Source: Leptothrix cholodnii SP-6
Lineage (GTDB): Bacteria > Pseudomonadota > Gammaproteobacteria > Burkholderiales > Burkholderiaceae_C
NCBI RefSeq assembly: GCF_000019785.1
Contig: NC_010524.1
Span: forward strand, 2,108,001-2,172,000
Reading direction: 5' to 3'
Length of the DNA: 64,000 nt
Numbering within the stretch: position 1 is the stretch's first letter; the number at the start of each line of letters is the position of its first letter. Shown here one piece after another: positions 55,035-64,000 of the stretch. The notes under the pieces are model-generated. The model searched no databases and had not been told where the DNA came from. It was given only the letters and a program-made list of their open reading frames with translations. The position numbers and the translations under genes are program-made.

Positions 55035-55499
55035 ATGAACATCCGCACCCTCACCCTGCTCGCCGGCCTCGCGATCACCGGCCTGGCACAAGCCGAAGTC
55101 ACCGTGGCCGAACCGTGGGTGCGTGCCACCGTGGCCCAGCAGAAGGCCACCGGCGCCTTCATGACGCTGACCTCGACCGGCGATGCCCGCCTGATCTCGG
55201 CCAGCTCGCCCGCTGCCGGCGTGGTCGAGGTGCACGAGATGGCGATGGAAGGCGACGTCATGAAGATGCGCGCCGTGCCGGCCGTCAACCTGCCCGCCGG
55301 CAAGGCGGTCGACCTGAAGCCGGGTGGTTATCACATCATGCTGATGGGGCTCAAGCAGCCGCTCAAGGCCGGCGAGACGGTGTCCGTCACGCTGGTCGTC
55401 GAAGGCAAGGACCAGAAGCGCGAGACCGTCGAAGTGCAGGCACCGGTGCGCGCGCTGGGCGGCATGAAGATGGAGCACAAGATGGAACACAAGCACTGA
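55035..55499 (+). CDS. Periplasmic copper chaperone PCu(A)C, second copy
   Basis: A 154-residue PCu(A)C protein. The signal peptide is MNIRTLTLLAGLAITGLAQA. The full ligand motif H-x10-M-x21-H-x-M is present: VHEMAMEGDVMKM then GGYHIMLMGLK. The C-terminus MKMEHKMEHKH adds Met/His copper ligands. The AAAGGAAC ribosome site precedes ATG 55035. Compared with the first copy, it fits the consensus spacing exactly (21 versus 22), so the two may differ in affinity or client. Confidence 0.9.
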   Translation: MNIRTLTLLAGLAITGLAQAEVTVAEPWVRATVAQQKATGAFMTLTSTGDARLISASSPAAGVVEVHEMAMEGDVMKMRAVPAVNLPAGKAVDLKPGGYHIMLMGLKQPLKAGETVSVTLVVEGKDQKRETVEVQAPVRALGGMKMEHKMEHKH

Positions 55500-55564
55500 T
55501 CGACACGGACTGCAGCGCGGCGACCGGCCGGTGGCCGGATTGCACGCTGCAGCCGGTCGGGCGC

Positions 55565-56266
55565 TCAGTCGCGGATGCGGCTGCGCGTCATGCCCACGGG
55601 CAGCTCGCCGCCTTCGAGCAGCAGGCCGCTGGCCAGGCGCACGCGGCGATGGCCGTGATCGGCGAGCAGGCCGCTGCGTCGCAGGCTCGACACCACACGC
55701 GAAACGGTCTCCGAGGCGGTCATCGTGACGGCCGACATGTCGGCCAGCGACGGCAGTTCGCAGACGATCGGTTCTTGCGTGTCGCCGGCCCGGCTCGCCG
55801 TGGCGCCCTCGTCGACGCCGGCCAGCATCAGCAGCAGCCGTCGCACCCGCTCGCTGGCACTGCCGGCCCGCACCTTGCCGAGACTGGCGCCCTGCGACTG
55901 GCGACGCAGCAGCGCGTTGAGCAGCACGTCGCGCCACTCGGTGTCCGACATGCGGCGCAGCGGCGCGATTTCGCTGTCGACGAGTGCCCGCACATCGCAG
56001 GTCGGCGACCAGCCGTGCAGGGCCTCGAGTCCGACCAGATCGCCCGGCCAGGCGAGCTGAAGGTTTTCGGGTCCTGAGCCGGGTCGATCGATGCGCAGCG
56101 CGCCGCTGATCAGCACGCAAGGCACCGCGCTGCCGCCGGCGCGCAGGACCTGTTCGCCACGTTCATAGTCTCGGCGCATCGGGCGCGGGGGTGACGGGAA
56201 GTCCGGCTGGTGGCGGTCGTTGAGGTGAGCGCGCAGGGAACTGCGCGGCATGTCCATGAGAATCAT
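55565..56266 (-). CDS. Crp/Fnr family transcriptional regulator
   Basis: A 233-residue regulator with an N-terminal cyclic-nucleotide-binding-like domain (YERGEQVLRAGGSAVPCVLI, NLQLAWPGDLVGLEALHGWS) and a C-terminal Crp-type winged helix (LPSLADMSAVTMTASETVSR, then VVSSLRRSGLLADHG). The N-terminal Cys cluster of true FNR is absent, so it is not an Fe-S oxygen sensor. The start is ATG 56266; the frame is open upstream without similarity. It is convergent with the copper cluster and could control it or the DUF2946-like gene next to it; the signal is unknown. Confidence 0.87.
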   Translation of the reverse strand: MILMDMPRSSLRAHLNDRHQPDFPSPPRPMRRDYERGEQVLRAGGSAVPCVLISGALRIDRPGSGPENLQLAWPGDLVGLEALHGWSPTCDVRALVDSEIAPLRRMSDTEWRDVLLNALLRRQSQGASLGKVRAGSASERVRRLLLMLAGVDEGATASRAGDTQEPIVCELPSLADMSAVTMTASETVSRVVSSLRRSGLLADHGHRRVRLASGLLLEGGELPVGMTRSRIRD

Positions 56267-56405
56267 CGGGTGTCTTTCCTTGGCGGCATGGCTGCCGACT
56301 GATCCGGATCGCATCGCGCCTGGCACGGGGTGCGCGGCAGACGCGCCCGGAATCCGTGCCGGCAGAGCGATCGCATTGGCGGCCGTGTGGGCCGTGGCGG
56401 TCGGA

Positions 56406-56786
56406 TCAGGCCGAAGGAGGGGCCCGCGCGGGCAGTCGAACCCAGGCCGGCGGGGTGCGGTCGCGCGCATCGACGCCGTCAGGCTGGCGATCGACCCGCG
56501 CCCACGTGGCCGGCGCGTGGTTCTGCCCCGACGCAGGCGGCAGCGCATCGAACAGCTTGCCGCACAGCGCGCAATGGGTGCCGCCGTGCCGGACGGCGTC
56601 CGGCTGCGACGAGTCGGCCGATCCCGGCAGGCGCTCGCCCGCCACCTGGCAGTAGTCGCTCCCGCCCGCTGCAGGGCCGTTCAGGCGCATCGACAGCAGC
56701 TGCGACCAGGCCGGCGACAGCGCAGCGAACAGCAGGCTCGCCAGCAGCAGCCGTAGCAGTCGGACGCGAGGGTGTCGGGCGGTCAT
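56406..56786 (-). CDS. Small DUF2946-like exported protein
   Basis: A 126-residue protein with a signal-like N-terminus (LLRLLLASLLFAALSPAWSQ) and a Cys/His motif, DYCQVAGERLPG then HGGTHCALCGKLFDALPPA, of the kind seen in DUF2946 proteins. It is the second such gene in the cluster, the first lying upstream of the PCu(A)C genes. A metal-handling role is inferred from neighbours only. It is preceded by a 126 bp gap from the divergent chaN-like gene. Confidence 0.65.
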   Translation of the reverse strand: MTARHPRVRLLRLLLASLLFAALSPAWSQLLSMRLNGPAAGGSDYCQVAGERLPGSADSSQPDAVRHGGTHCALCGKLFDALPPASGQNHAPATWARVDRQPDGVDARDRTPPAWVRLPARAPPSA

Positions 56787-56912
56787 GAAAGGCGGTTCAG
56801 GCGTGCAGGTGGATCAAGCCGGCAGAAATGCTAACAGCGTCGGTGGCCGGCGTGCGCCCGGGCGGTCGCGGATGCTGCGCATCGTGCGCAAGCACCGCCC
56901 GCAGGTGCTCCA

Positions 56913-57821
56913 ATGCAGGCACCCTGCAACCCGTCGATGCCAACGATGTACCACGCCAAGTTCAGCATTCCCGCACGCCTGCTGCGGTCGGCCATCGGCG
57001 CGTTCGGCCTGTGTGCCGCGTCGATGCTGGCCGGCTGCGAGAACCTGCCGTCGCTCCTGCCGCCACCCGCCGGCTCGGCCGAGGTGCTGCTGATGGGCGA
57101 GCAGCACGACCAGCCCGATCACCAGCGCCAGATCGCCGCCGAGGTGCAGCGCCTGATCGCGCAGGGTCGCCTGGCGGCGCTGGTGCTGGAGATGGTCGAC
57201 AGCGACCGCGACAGCACCGCGCTGTACCGCGCCAGCCCCGAGGAACAGGTGCGCGAGACACTCGGCTGGGACGACCGTGGCTGGCCCTGGGCGGCCTACG
57301 GCCCGGCCGTGATGATCGCCGTGCGGGCCGGCATTCCGGTGCTGGGTGGCAATCTTCCGCGCAAGCAGATGGCCGCGGTGATGGCCGACAGCCGCATCGA
57401 CACGCAGTTGACCGAGCCGGTGCGTGCGCTGATTTCGCAGGCGGTGCATGACGGCCACTGCGGCATGCTCAAGGCCGATCAGCTGCCGGCGATGGTGCGT
57501 GTCCAGATGACCCGCGACCAGCGCATGGCCGAGACGCTGCTGCGCGCCCGGCTCAAGGCCGGCGCCGGACAGGTGGTGATGCTGCACGCCGGCGAACAGC
57601 ACGTGGCGCGTGACCGCGGCGTGCCGCTGCACCTCGACCGGCTCGGCGTGCCGACGGGCCAGATGCGCGTGGTGGCGTTCGGCGACGGTGAACTGCCGGT
57701 CGACGAGCGCCGGCCGGCCGAGCGGGTCGACAGCATCGACCACTGCGCCGAATTCCGCGCGCAGATGGAGCGCAGGAAAGCCGCGCCGGCTGCGGCTCAG
57801 GCGGCCTCTCAGGCCGGCTGA
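56913..57821 (+). CDS. ChaN family lipoprotein
   Basis: A 302-residue haem/iron-regulated ChaN-type lipoprotein. The lipobox is AASMLAGC. The fold motifs are VLLMGEQHDQPDHQRQIAAE (catalytic-like GE.H.), ALVLEMVDSDRDS, GIPVLGGNLPRKQMAAVMAD, VRVQMTRDQRMAETL and MLHAGEQHVARDRGVP. Possible starts are ATG 56913, 56937 and 56946; the last gives a compact signal peptide (MYHAKFSIPARLLRSAIGAF). Its 3' end overlaps the convergent DUF1993 gene by 13 bp. Confidence 0.82.
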   Translation: MQAPCNPSMPTMYHAKFSIPARLLRSAIGAFGLCAASMLAGCENLPSLLPPPAGSAEVLLMGEQHDQPDHQRQIAAEVQRLIAQGRLAALVLEMVDSDRDSTALYRASPEEQVRETLGWDDRGWPWAAYGPAVMIAVRAGIPVLGGNLPRKQMAAVMADSRIDTQLTEPVRALISQAVHDGHCGMLKADQLPAMVRVQMTRDQRMAETLLRARLKAGAGQVVMLHAGEQHVARDRGVPLHLDRLGVPTGQMRVVAFGDGELPVDERRPAERVDSIDHCAEFRAQMERRKAAPAAAQAASQAG

Positions 57822-58330
57822 TCGGCGCCGAGCAGGTAGTCGATCTTGCCCAGATCGACGCCGTTGTGGCGCAGCAGCGCGTACGCCATCGTGACGTGAA
57901 AGAACACGTTGGGCAGCGCCCAGTGCCGGAGGTAGTCCTCGCCCTTCATCGTGCGGGTCTTGTCACGCCCGACCGGGAAGGTGATCTCCTTGTCCTCGGT
58001 GCCGTCCAGCACGTCGGCCGGCACGCTGTCGAGCCAGGCCAGCGTGCGGGCAATGCGCTCGCGCAGTTCGGCGAAGGTCGACTCGGTGTCGTCGAACTTC
58101 GGCGCGTCGAGCCCGCCGAGGCGGGCCACGCACAGCTTGGCCGCATCGCAGGCGATGCGGATCTGCGACGCGAACGGCAGCATGTCGGGCGCCAGGCGCA
58201 TCGACACCAGCACGTTGACGTCGAACTTGCGCTGCTGCGCGTACGCGGCCGCCTTGCCGAGGCAGTGGTCGAGATTGCGCAACGCGGTGCAGAACACCGG
58301 CAGGCTGGCACGGGACATCGTGATGCTCAT
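57809..58330 (-). CDS. DUF1993 family protein
   Basis: A 173-residue all-helical protein of DUF1993 (DinB-like superfamily). It starts MSITMSRASLPVFCTALRNL and contains VNVLVSMRLAPDMLPFASQI, RIACDAAKLCVARLGGLDAP and the C-terminal HWALPNVFFHVTMAYALLRH, the usual His-containing helix. Function is unknown. It lies 27 bp downstream of alaS on the same strand and is likely co-transcribed; its stop overlaps the end of the ChaN gene. Confidence 0.87.
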   Translation of the reverse strand: MSITMSRASLPVFCTALRNLDHCLGKAAAYAQQRKFDVNVLVSMRLAPDMLPFASQIRIACDAAKLCVARLGGLDAPKFDDTESTFAELRERIARTLAWLDSVPADVLDGTEDKEITFPVGRDKTRTMKGEDYLRHWALPNVFFHVTMAYALLRHNGVDLGKIDYLLGADQPA

Positions 58331-58357
58331 GGCTCGTCCTTTCGTTTCAGTTCGCGA

Positions 58358-60985
58358 TCAGACCCGCTCGCCGACCCAGCCCGGCACGCTGGCCAGCGCA
58401 GCAGCCAGCTTGCTCGGGTCGGTGCCGCCGGCCATCGCCATGTCCGGCTTGCCGCCGCCCTTGCCACCCACCTGCTGGGCGACGAAGTTGACCAGCTCGC
58501 CGGCCTTGACCTTGGCCGTCGAATCGGCCGTCACGCCCGCAGCCAACTGAACCTTGCCGCCGTCGACCGCCGCCAGCACGATGGCCGCGGTCTTGAGCTT
58601 GTTCTTGAGCTGGTCCATCGTCGTGCGCAAGGTGGCCGCATCGGCGCCTTCGAGCACGACCGCCAGCACCTTCAAGCCGTTGATGTCGACCGTTTGCGCC
58701 AGCAGGCTGTCGCCCTGCGATGACGCCAGCTTGCCCTTGAGCGCAGCCAGCTCCTTCTCGAGCGCACGCACCTGATCCTGCAGGCCGCTGATGCGCGCCG
58801 GCACCTCCGGCACCGCCGACTTCAGCGCGCTGGCCACGCCGTTGACGGTCGACTCCAGACTCTGCAGATAGGCGAGCGCGTTGTCGCCTGTGATCGCCTC
58901 GATGCGGCGGATGCCGGCGGCCACGCCGCTCTCGGCCACCACCTTGAACAGGCCGATGTCGCCGGTGGCCTTGACGTGTGTGCCGCCACACAGTTCCTTG
59001 CTCGAACCGATGCTCAGCACGCGCACGGTCTCACCGTACTTCTCGCCGAACAGCATCATCGCGCCGCTCTTCTGCGCGTCGTCGAGCGCCATCACCTGCG
59101 CCGAGGCCGCGGCGTTGGCCAGGATCTCGGCGTTGACGATCGCCTCGACCTGGCGGATCTGCGCGTCGCTCACCGGCGCGTTGTGGGCGAAGTCGAAGCG
59201 GGTGCGCTCGGCGTTGACGAGCGAACCCTTCTGCTGCACATGCGCGCCCAGCACCTCGCGCAGCGCCTTGTGCATCAGGTGGGTGGCGCTGTGGTTGCGC
59301 ACGGTCTTGGCCCGCAGTTCGGCGTCGACCTTGGCGACGAAGCTGTCGCCGACCTTGACGCTGCCTTCGACGATGCGGCCGTGGTGGCCGAACACGTCGG
59401 CCTGGATCTTGAACGTGTCGGCCACCACCACGCGGGTGCTGCCGTTGCGCAGCTCGCCGCTGTCGCCGGCCTGGCCGCCGCTCTCGGCGTAGAACGGGGT
59501 GTGGTCGAGCACGATGGCCGCGTCGTCACCGGCTTGCGCCGCATCGACCGGGGTGCCGTCGACGTAGATCGCGACCACCTTCGAGGTCTCGCAGACGAGG
59601 TGCTCGTAACCGTGGAACGCGGTCGGCGCGCCGCTGTAGGCGAGGCCGGCGGCCATCTTGAACTTGCCGGCGGCGCGCGCCTGCGAACGCTGGTGCTCCA
59701 TGGCGGCGTCGAAGCCGGCCTGGTCGACCGTCACGCCACGTTCGCGGCAGACGTCGGCGGTCAGGTCGACCGGGAAGCCGTAGGTGTCGTGCAGCTTGAA
59801 GGCGGTCTCGCCGTCGACCTGCTTCGTGCCACCGGCCAGCGCGTGCTCGAGGATCTCCATGCCGTGCTGGATGGTCTGGAAGAAGCGCTCTTCTTCCTGC
59901 TTCAGCACCTCGGTGACACGCGCCTGGGCTGCACGCAGCTCCGGATAGGCCTCGCCCATCTGCGCCACCAGCTCGGCCACGATCTTGTGGAAGAACGGCG
60001 TGCGCGCACCCAGCTTGTAGCCGTGGCGGATGGCGCGGCGGGCGATGCGGCGCAGCACGTAGCCGCGGCCTTCGTTGCCGGGGATCACGCCGTCGACGAT
60101 GGTGAACGAGCAGGCGCGGATGTGGTCGGCGATGACCTTCAGGCTCGGGGATTCGGGGTCGACGTCCTTGCCGCCGGCGCTCTCGACGGCCGCCTTGGCC
60201 GCGGCCAGCAGCGCGACGAACAGGTCGATCTCGTAGTTGCTGTGCACATGCTGCAGCACCGCGGTGATGCGCTCCAGGCCCATGCCGGTGTCCACGCTCG
60301 GCTTGGGCAGCTTGTGCATCACACCGTCTTCGGTGCGGTTGAACTGCATGAAGACGTTGTTCCAGATCTCGATGTAGCGGTCGCCGTCTTCATCGGGGCT
60401 GCCCGGCGGGCCGCCGGGGATGCCTTCGCCGTGGTCGAAGAAGATCTCGGTGCACGGACCGCAGGGGCCGGTGTCGCCCATCATCCAGAAGTTGTCGGAC
60501 ATGTAGCGCGCGCCCTTGTTGTCGCCGATGCGCACGATGCGCTCGGCGGGCACGCCCACCACCTTGTTCCAGATCTCGTAGGCCTCGTCGTCCTCGGAGT
60601 AGACGGTGACCCAGAGCTTGTCCTTCGGCAGCTTGAAGTGTTCGGTCAGCAGCTCCCAGGCGTAGCTGATGGCGTCGTGCTTGAAGTAGTCGCCGAAGCT
60701 GAAGTTGCCCAGCATCTCGAAGAACGTGTGGTGGCGCGCGGTGTAGCCGACGTTGTCGAGGTCGTTGTGCTTGCCGCCGGCGCGGATGCACTTCTGGCTG
60801 GTGGTGGCGCGACTGTAGGGGCGCTTGTCGAAGCCCAGGAAGACGTCCTTGAACTGGTTCATGCCGGCGTTGGTGAACAGCAGCGTCGGGTCGTCGCCGG
60901 GCACCACGGGGCTGGAGCCCACGATCTGGTGGCCCTTGGACTCGAAGAACTTCAGGAAGGTGGAACGGATTTCGGAGGCTTTCAT
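58358..60985 (-). CDS. alaS: Alanyl-tRNA synthetase
   Basis: Class II synthetase charging tRNA-Ala, 875 residues as usual. It starts [20 protein letters not shown] with class II motif segments [20 protein letters not shown] and [20 protein letters not shown]. The tRNA-recognition core, the editing domain with [20 protein letters not shown] and the distal [20 protein letters not shown] (metal-binding Cys/His) follow. The C-terminal coiled region and C-Ala domain end VPGWVGERV. The ATG at 60985 fits the family; the frame is open 40 codons upstream without similarity. It is divergent from gabT. Confidence 0.97.
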   Translation of the reverse strand: MKASEIRSTFLKFFESKGHQIVGSSPVVPGDDPTLLFTNAGMNQFKDVFLGFDKRPYSRATTSQKCIRAGGKHNDLDNVGYTARHHTFFEMLGNFSFGDYFKHDAISYAWELLTEHFKLPKDKLWVTVYSEDDEAYEIWNKVVGVPAERIVRIGDNKGARYMSDNFWMMGDTGPCGPCTEIFFDHGEGIPGGPPGSPDEDGDRYIEIWNNVFMQFNRTEDGVMHKLPKPSVDTGMGLERITAVLQHVHSNYEIDLFVALLAAAKAAVESAGGKDVDPESPSLKVIADHIRACSFTIVDGVIPGNEGRGYVLRRIARRAIRHGYKLGARTPFFHKIVAELVAQMGEAYPELRAAQARVTEVLKQEEERFFQTIQHGMEILEHALAGGTKQVDGETAFKLHDTYGFPVDLTADVCRERGVTVDQAGFDAAMEHQRSQARAAGKFKMAAGLAYSGAPTAFHGYEHLVCETSKVVAIYVDGTPVDAAQAGDDAAIVLDHTPFYAESGGQAGDSGELRNGSTRVVVADTFKIQADVFGHHGRIVEGSVKVGDSFVAKVDAELRAKTVRNHSATHLMHKALREVLGAHVQQKGSLVNAERTRFDFAHNAPVSDAQIRQVEAIVNAEILANAAASAQVMALDDAQKSGAMMLFGEKYGETVRVLSIGSSKELCGGTHVKATGDIGLFKVVAESGVAAGIRRIEAITGDNALAYLQSLESTVNGVASALKSAVPEVPARISGLQDQVRALEKELAALKGKLASSQGDSLLAQTVDINGLKVLAVVLEGADAATLRTTMDQLKNKLKTAAIVLAAVDGGKVQLAAGVTADSTAKVKAGELVNFVAQQVGGKGGGKPDMAMAGGTDPSKLAAALASVPGWVGERV

Positions 60986-61079
60986 GCGGTCTCTCGGTAG
61001 ATCGGGCGATTTTAAGTGGGCAATGCGCGTCCTATAGTGGCGGGCAGACATTCGATCGTCCGATCCGGAGAGCCTCGCC

Positions 61080-62384
61080 ATGCAACGTGAACCCCATGCC
61101 ACCAACGCCGCGCTGATGGCGCGCCGCCGTGCCGCCCTGCCCGCCGGCCTCGGCCAGACCTACGAGGTGTTCGTCGACCACGCCGAAAATGCCGAGGTCT
61201 GGGACGTCGAAGGCCGGCGCCTGATCGACTTCGCCGGTGGCATCGCGGTGCTCAACACCGGCCACCGTCACCCGAAGGTGATCGCCGCGGTCAAGGCGCA
61301 GCTGGACCGCCAGCACCACACCTGCTTCCAGGTGCTGGCCTACGAGTCGTACGTGGAACTGGCCGAACGCCTGATCGCCAGGACGCCGGGCGATTTCGCC
61401 AAGAAGGCGTTTTTCCTGAGCAGCGGCGCCGAGGCGGTCGAAAACGCCATCAAGATCGCGCGCGCTGCCACCCGCCGCGGCGCGGTCATCGCCTTCGGCG
61501 GCGGCTTCCACGGCCGCACGATGATGGGCATGGCGCTGACCGGCAAGGTGGCGCCGTACAAGACCGGCTTCGGGCCGTTTCCGGCCGAGATCTACCACGC
61601 CAAGTTCCCGAACCCGTTGCATGGCGTGAGCACGGCCGATGCGCTGGCGTCGGTGGAGGCGATCTTCAAGTACGACGTCGAGGCCGCACGGGTGGCGGCC
61701 ATCATCCTGGAGCCGGTGCAGGGCGAAGGCGGCTTCTACGTCGCGCCGATCGACTTCGTGCGCGGCCTGCGTGCGATCTGCGACCAGCACGGCACCGTGC
61801 TGATCGTCGACGAGGTCCAGACCGGCGCCGGCCGCACCGGCACCTGGCTGGCCTGCGAGCAGTGGGTGGCCGCGGGCGTGGGCGCGCCCGACATCGTGAC
61901 GATGGCCAAGTCGATGGCCGGCGGTTTCCCGATCTCGGCCGTGATCGGCCGCGCCGAGCTGATGGACGCGCCCGGCCCCGGCGGCCTGGGCGGCACCTAT
62001 GCCGGCAGCCCTTTGGGTTGCGCCGCGGCGCTGGCAGTGCTGGAGGTGTTCGAGGAAGAAAACCTGCTGGAGCGCAGCCGCGACGTGGGCAAACGCCTGA
62101 CCGCCGGCCTTCAGGCCATCGCCGCACGCCACAAGAGCATCCAGGACGTGCGCGGGCCGGGCGCGATGGTGGCGATCGAGCTGTTCAAGGATGGCGACCT
62201 TCACCAGCCGGATGCCGACCTGACCAAACGCATCTGCACCGAGGCGATCCGGCGTGGCCTGGTGCTGCTGAGCTGCGGCGTCCACGCCAACGTGATCCGC
62301 ATCCTGGTGCCGCTGACGGCCAGCGATGCGGTGATCGACGAAGGCCTGGCGATCCTCGCCGCGAGCTTCGACGCGGTGGCCTGA
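61080..62384 (+). CDS. gabT: 4-aminobutyrate aminotransferase
   Basis: PLP-dependent class III aminotransferase converting GABA and 2-oxoglutarate to succinate semialdehyde and glutamate. The 434-residue protein has FSSGAE-type motif [40 protein letters not shown], the cofactor Asp in [20 protein letters not shown] and the Schiff-base Lys in [20 protein letters not shown], then [20 protein letters not shown]. The next gene, 55 bp downstream, encodes the following pathway enzyme, which supports GABA rather than acetylornithine as substrate. Confidence 0.94.
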   Translation: MQREPHATNAALMARRRAALPAGLGQTYEVFVDHAENAEVWDVEGRRLIDFAGGIAVLNTGHRHPKVIAAVKAQLDRQHHTCFQVLAYESYVELAERLIARTPGDFAKKAFFLSSGAEAVENAIKIARAATRRGAVIAFGGGFHGRTMMGMALTGKVAPYKTGFGPFPAEIYHAKFPNPLHGVSTADALASVEAIFKYDVEAARVAAIILEPVQGEGGFYVAPIDFVRGLRAICDQHGTVLIVDEVQTGAGRTGTWLACEQWVAAGVGAPDIVTMAKSMAGGFPISAVIGRAELMDAPGPGGLGGTYAGSPLGCAAALAVLEVFEEENLLERSRDVGKRLTAGLQAIAARHKSIQDVRGPGAMVAIELFKDGDLHQPDADLTKRICTEAIRRGLVLLSCGVHANVIRILVPLTASDAVIDEGLAILAASFDAVA

Positions 62385-62439
62385 AGCCGCCGCCATTGCC
62401 ACTGACCGGCGAACCTGCCCCACCCCGATCGGAAACCGC

Positions 62440-63930
62440 ATGGACATGACCACCAACCCGCTGGCACTGCTGAACGACCCCGGCCTGCTCAAGACCGACG
62501 CGCTGATCGACGGCGAGTGGATCGCCGGCACCAGCCGCTTCGACGTCGCCGACCCCGCCACCGGCGCCAGGCTGGCGGACGTGGCGCTGCTGGGCGCGAG
62601 CGAAACCGCAGCCGCGATCGCCGCCGCCAACGCCGCCTGGCCGGCCTGGCGCGCCAAGACCGCCAAGGAGCGCGCCGGCATCCTGATGAAGTGGTACCAG
62701 CTGCTGATCCAGCACGCCGACGACCTGGCCCGCATCATGACCGCCGAGCAGGGCAAGCCGCTGGCCGAGGCGCGCGGCGAGGTGGTCTACGGCGCCAGCT
62801 TCATCGAGTGGTTTGCCGAAGAAGCCAAGCGCGTTTACGGCGAGACGATTCCGAGCACCGACGCCAACAAGCGCTTCATCGTGCTCAAGCAGCCGATCGG
62901 CGTCTGCGCGGCGATCACGCCGTGGAATTTCCCGATCGCGATGATCACGCGCAAGGTCGCGCCGGCGCTGGCCGCGGGCTGCCCGGTGATCATCAAGCCG
63001 GCCGAGCAGACGCCGCTGTCGGCGCTGGCCTGCGCCGAGCTGGCCCAGCGCGCCGGCATGCCGCCGGGCGTGCTCAACATCCTGACCGGTGATGCCGAGA
63101 GCTCGATCGAGATTGGCGGCGTGCTGTGTGCCTCCGACGTGGTGCGCCACCTGAGCTTCACCGGCTCGACCGAAGTGGGCCGCATCCTGATGCGCCAGTG
63201 CGCGCCGACGATCAAGAAGCTTAGCCTCGAACTCGGCGGCAACGCACCCTTCATCGTCTTCGACGACGCCGACATCGACAGCGCGGTCGAGGGCGCGATG
63301 GTCAGCAAGTACCGCAACGCCGGCCAGACCTGCGTCTGCGCCAACCGGCTGTACGTGCAGGACAGCGTCTACGACGCGTTCGTCGAGAAGCTCGCCGCCA
63401 AGGCCGCGGCGATCAAGGTCGGCAACGGTTTCGAGGCCGGTGTCAACCAGGGGCCGATGATCGACGCCCAGGCGCTGGCCAAGGTCGAATCCCACGTGGC
63501 CGATGCCGTCGCCAAGGGTGCCCGGGTGGTGGTGGGTGGCAGCCGAGGTGCTGGCGCGCTGGGCCAGCGTTTCTACACGCCGACGGTGCTGTCGGACGTG
63601 ACCGCCGAGATGCTCTGCGCGCGCGAGGAAACCTTCGGCCCGGTGGCGCCGGTGATGCGTTTCAAGACCGAGGCCGAGGCGATCGCGCTGGCCAATGCCA
63701 CCGAGTTCGGTCTGGCGGCTTATTTCTACAGCCGCGACATCGGCCGCATCTTCCGCGTCGGCGAGGCGATCGAGGCCGGCATGGTGGGCGTCAACACCGG
63801 GCTGATCTCGGTGGCCGAAGTGCCGTTCGGCGGCGTCAAGCAGTCGGGGCTCGGCCGCGAGGGCTCGCGGCACGGCATCGAGGATTACGTCGAGATGAAG
63901 TACCTGTGCCTGGGCGACATCCTGCGCTGA
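62440..63930 (+). CDS. gabD: Succinate-semialdehyde dehydrogenase, NAD(P)-dependent
   Basis: Oxidises succinate semialdehyde to succinate, completing GABA catabolism after gabT. The 496-residue aldehyde dehydrogenase has ITPWNFPIAMITRKVAPALA, FTGSTEVGRILMRQ, the catalytic Glu in LELGGNAPFIVFDDADIDSA, the catalytic Cys in YRNAGQTCVCANRLYVQ, and the C-terminal EVPFGGVKQSGLGREGSRHG. It starts MDMTTNPLALLNDPGLLKTD, typical of GabD. The gap to gabT is 55 bp and it is probably one operon. Confidence 0.95.
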   Translation: MDMTTNPLALLNDPGLLKTDALIDGEWIAGTSRFDVADPATGARLADVALLGASETAAAIAAANAAWPAWRAKTAKERAGILMKWYQLLIQHADDLARIMTAEQGKPLAEARGEVVYGASFIEWFAEEAKRVYGETIPSTDANKRFIVLKQPIGVCAAITPWNFPIAMITRKVAPALAAGCPVIIKPAEQTPLSALACAELAQRAGMPPGVLNILTGDAESSIEIGGVLCASDVVRHLSFTGSTEVGRILMRQCAPTIKKLSLELGGNAPFIVFDDADIDSAVEGAMVSKYRNAGQTCVCANRLYVQDSVYDAFVEKLAAKAAAIKVGNGFEAGVNQGPMIDAQALAKVESHVADAVAKGARVVVGGSRGAGALGQRFYTPTVLSDVTAEMLCAREETFGPVAPVMRFKTEAEAIALANATEFGLAAYFYSRDIGRIFRVGEAIEAGMVGVNTGLISVAEVPFGGVKQSGLGREGSRHGIEDYVEMKYLCLGDILR

Positions 63931-63960
63931 AGGCCGTGGCGACGACCGGGCGCCCGCGCC

Positions 63961-64000
63961 TCAGTCGTCGTTGGCTGCGCCGCCCGTGCCGCCCATCATG
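63961..64000 (-). CDS. C-terminal end of a minus-strand gene running off the window
   Basis: On the minus strand the last 13 codons before a TGA at 63963-63961 read MMGGTGGAANDD. A Gly-rich acidic tail is plausible for a real protein end converging on gabD, but the length is far too short to identify it. Confidence 0.35.
   Translation of the reverse strand, partial: MMGGTGGAANDD

Overview
The window is a 64 kb piece of a high-G+C betaproteobacterial chromosome. The gene set points to Burkholderiales, probably a Leptothrix/Rubrivivax/Sphaerotilus-like lineage: recR-ybaB-dnaX, aat-bpt, a maf-rlmH-rsfS-nadD-hemF-purD-yebC run, a Burkholderia-type porin, a phasin of polyhydroxyalkanoate granules and PCu(A)C/SCO copper proteins. 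The lineage is inferred from family recognition only; no search was run. Layout: 1-14.7 kb is housekeeping (tolB, peroxidase-like gene, RNase G, Maf, RlmH, RsfS, NadD, HemF, PurD, YebC, a HerA-like ATPase, GlnS, a fibronectin-III-like protein, a VOC protein). 14.7-25.4 kb is an accessory region. 25.7-51 kb is chromosomal again: RND efflux pair, rnhA, methyltransferase/gloB, mltD, recR-ybaB-dnaX, purM, aat-bpt, SDR, porin, 3-oxoacid CoA-transferase with a PAS-LuxR regulator, an isoquinoline-oxidoreductase-like pair with a diheme cytochrome, a 2-hydroxyacid dehydrogenase and an ion antiporter. 51-64 kb holds a histone-deacetylase-family enzyme, the phasin, a copper/cytochrome-oxidase assembly cluster, ChaN, alaS and gabT-gabD. 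The accessory region is the most interesting part and has two blocks. Block one (about 14.9-22.3 kb) is bracketed by two diverged, hairpin-forming repeats in inverted orientation. It carries, on the minus strand, an OLD-family ATPase/TOPRIM nuclease overlapping a very short UvrD-like helicase, which is a compact Gabija-like pair. On the plus strand, divergently, it carries an 845-residue TPR-CHAT caspase-like protease. An IS3-family element with 38 bp inverted repeats sits just upstream of the CHAT gene and separates a short 5' gene fragment from what looks like a short 3' fragment, so the CHAT operon seems to have lost its first gene. Block two (23.1-25.4 kb) is the scar of a type I restriction-modification locus. 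The first residues of HsdM are fused to the last residues of HsdS, and HsdR is reduced to a frameshifted N-terminal stub. The AAA ATPase and DUF4276 (TOPRIM-like) genes between them remain intact. Other points: RsfS carries a long Lys/Ala histone-H1-like tail. Three TACGTA palindromes one helical turn apart precede the PAS-LuxR gene. Two near-identical 17 bp operators bracket the phasin promoter. The start codons of a methyltransferase and gloB overlap divergently. No rRNA, tRNA or CRISPR array was seen.
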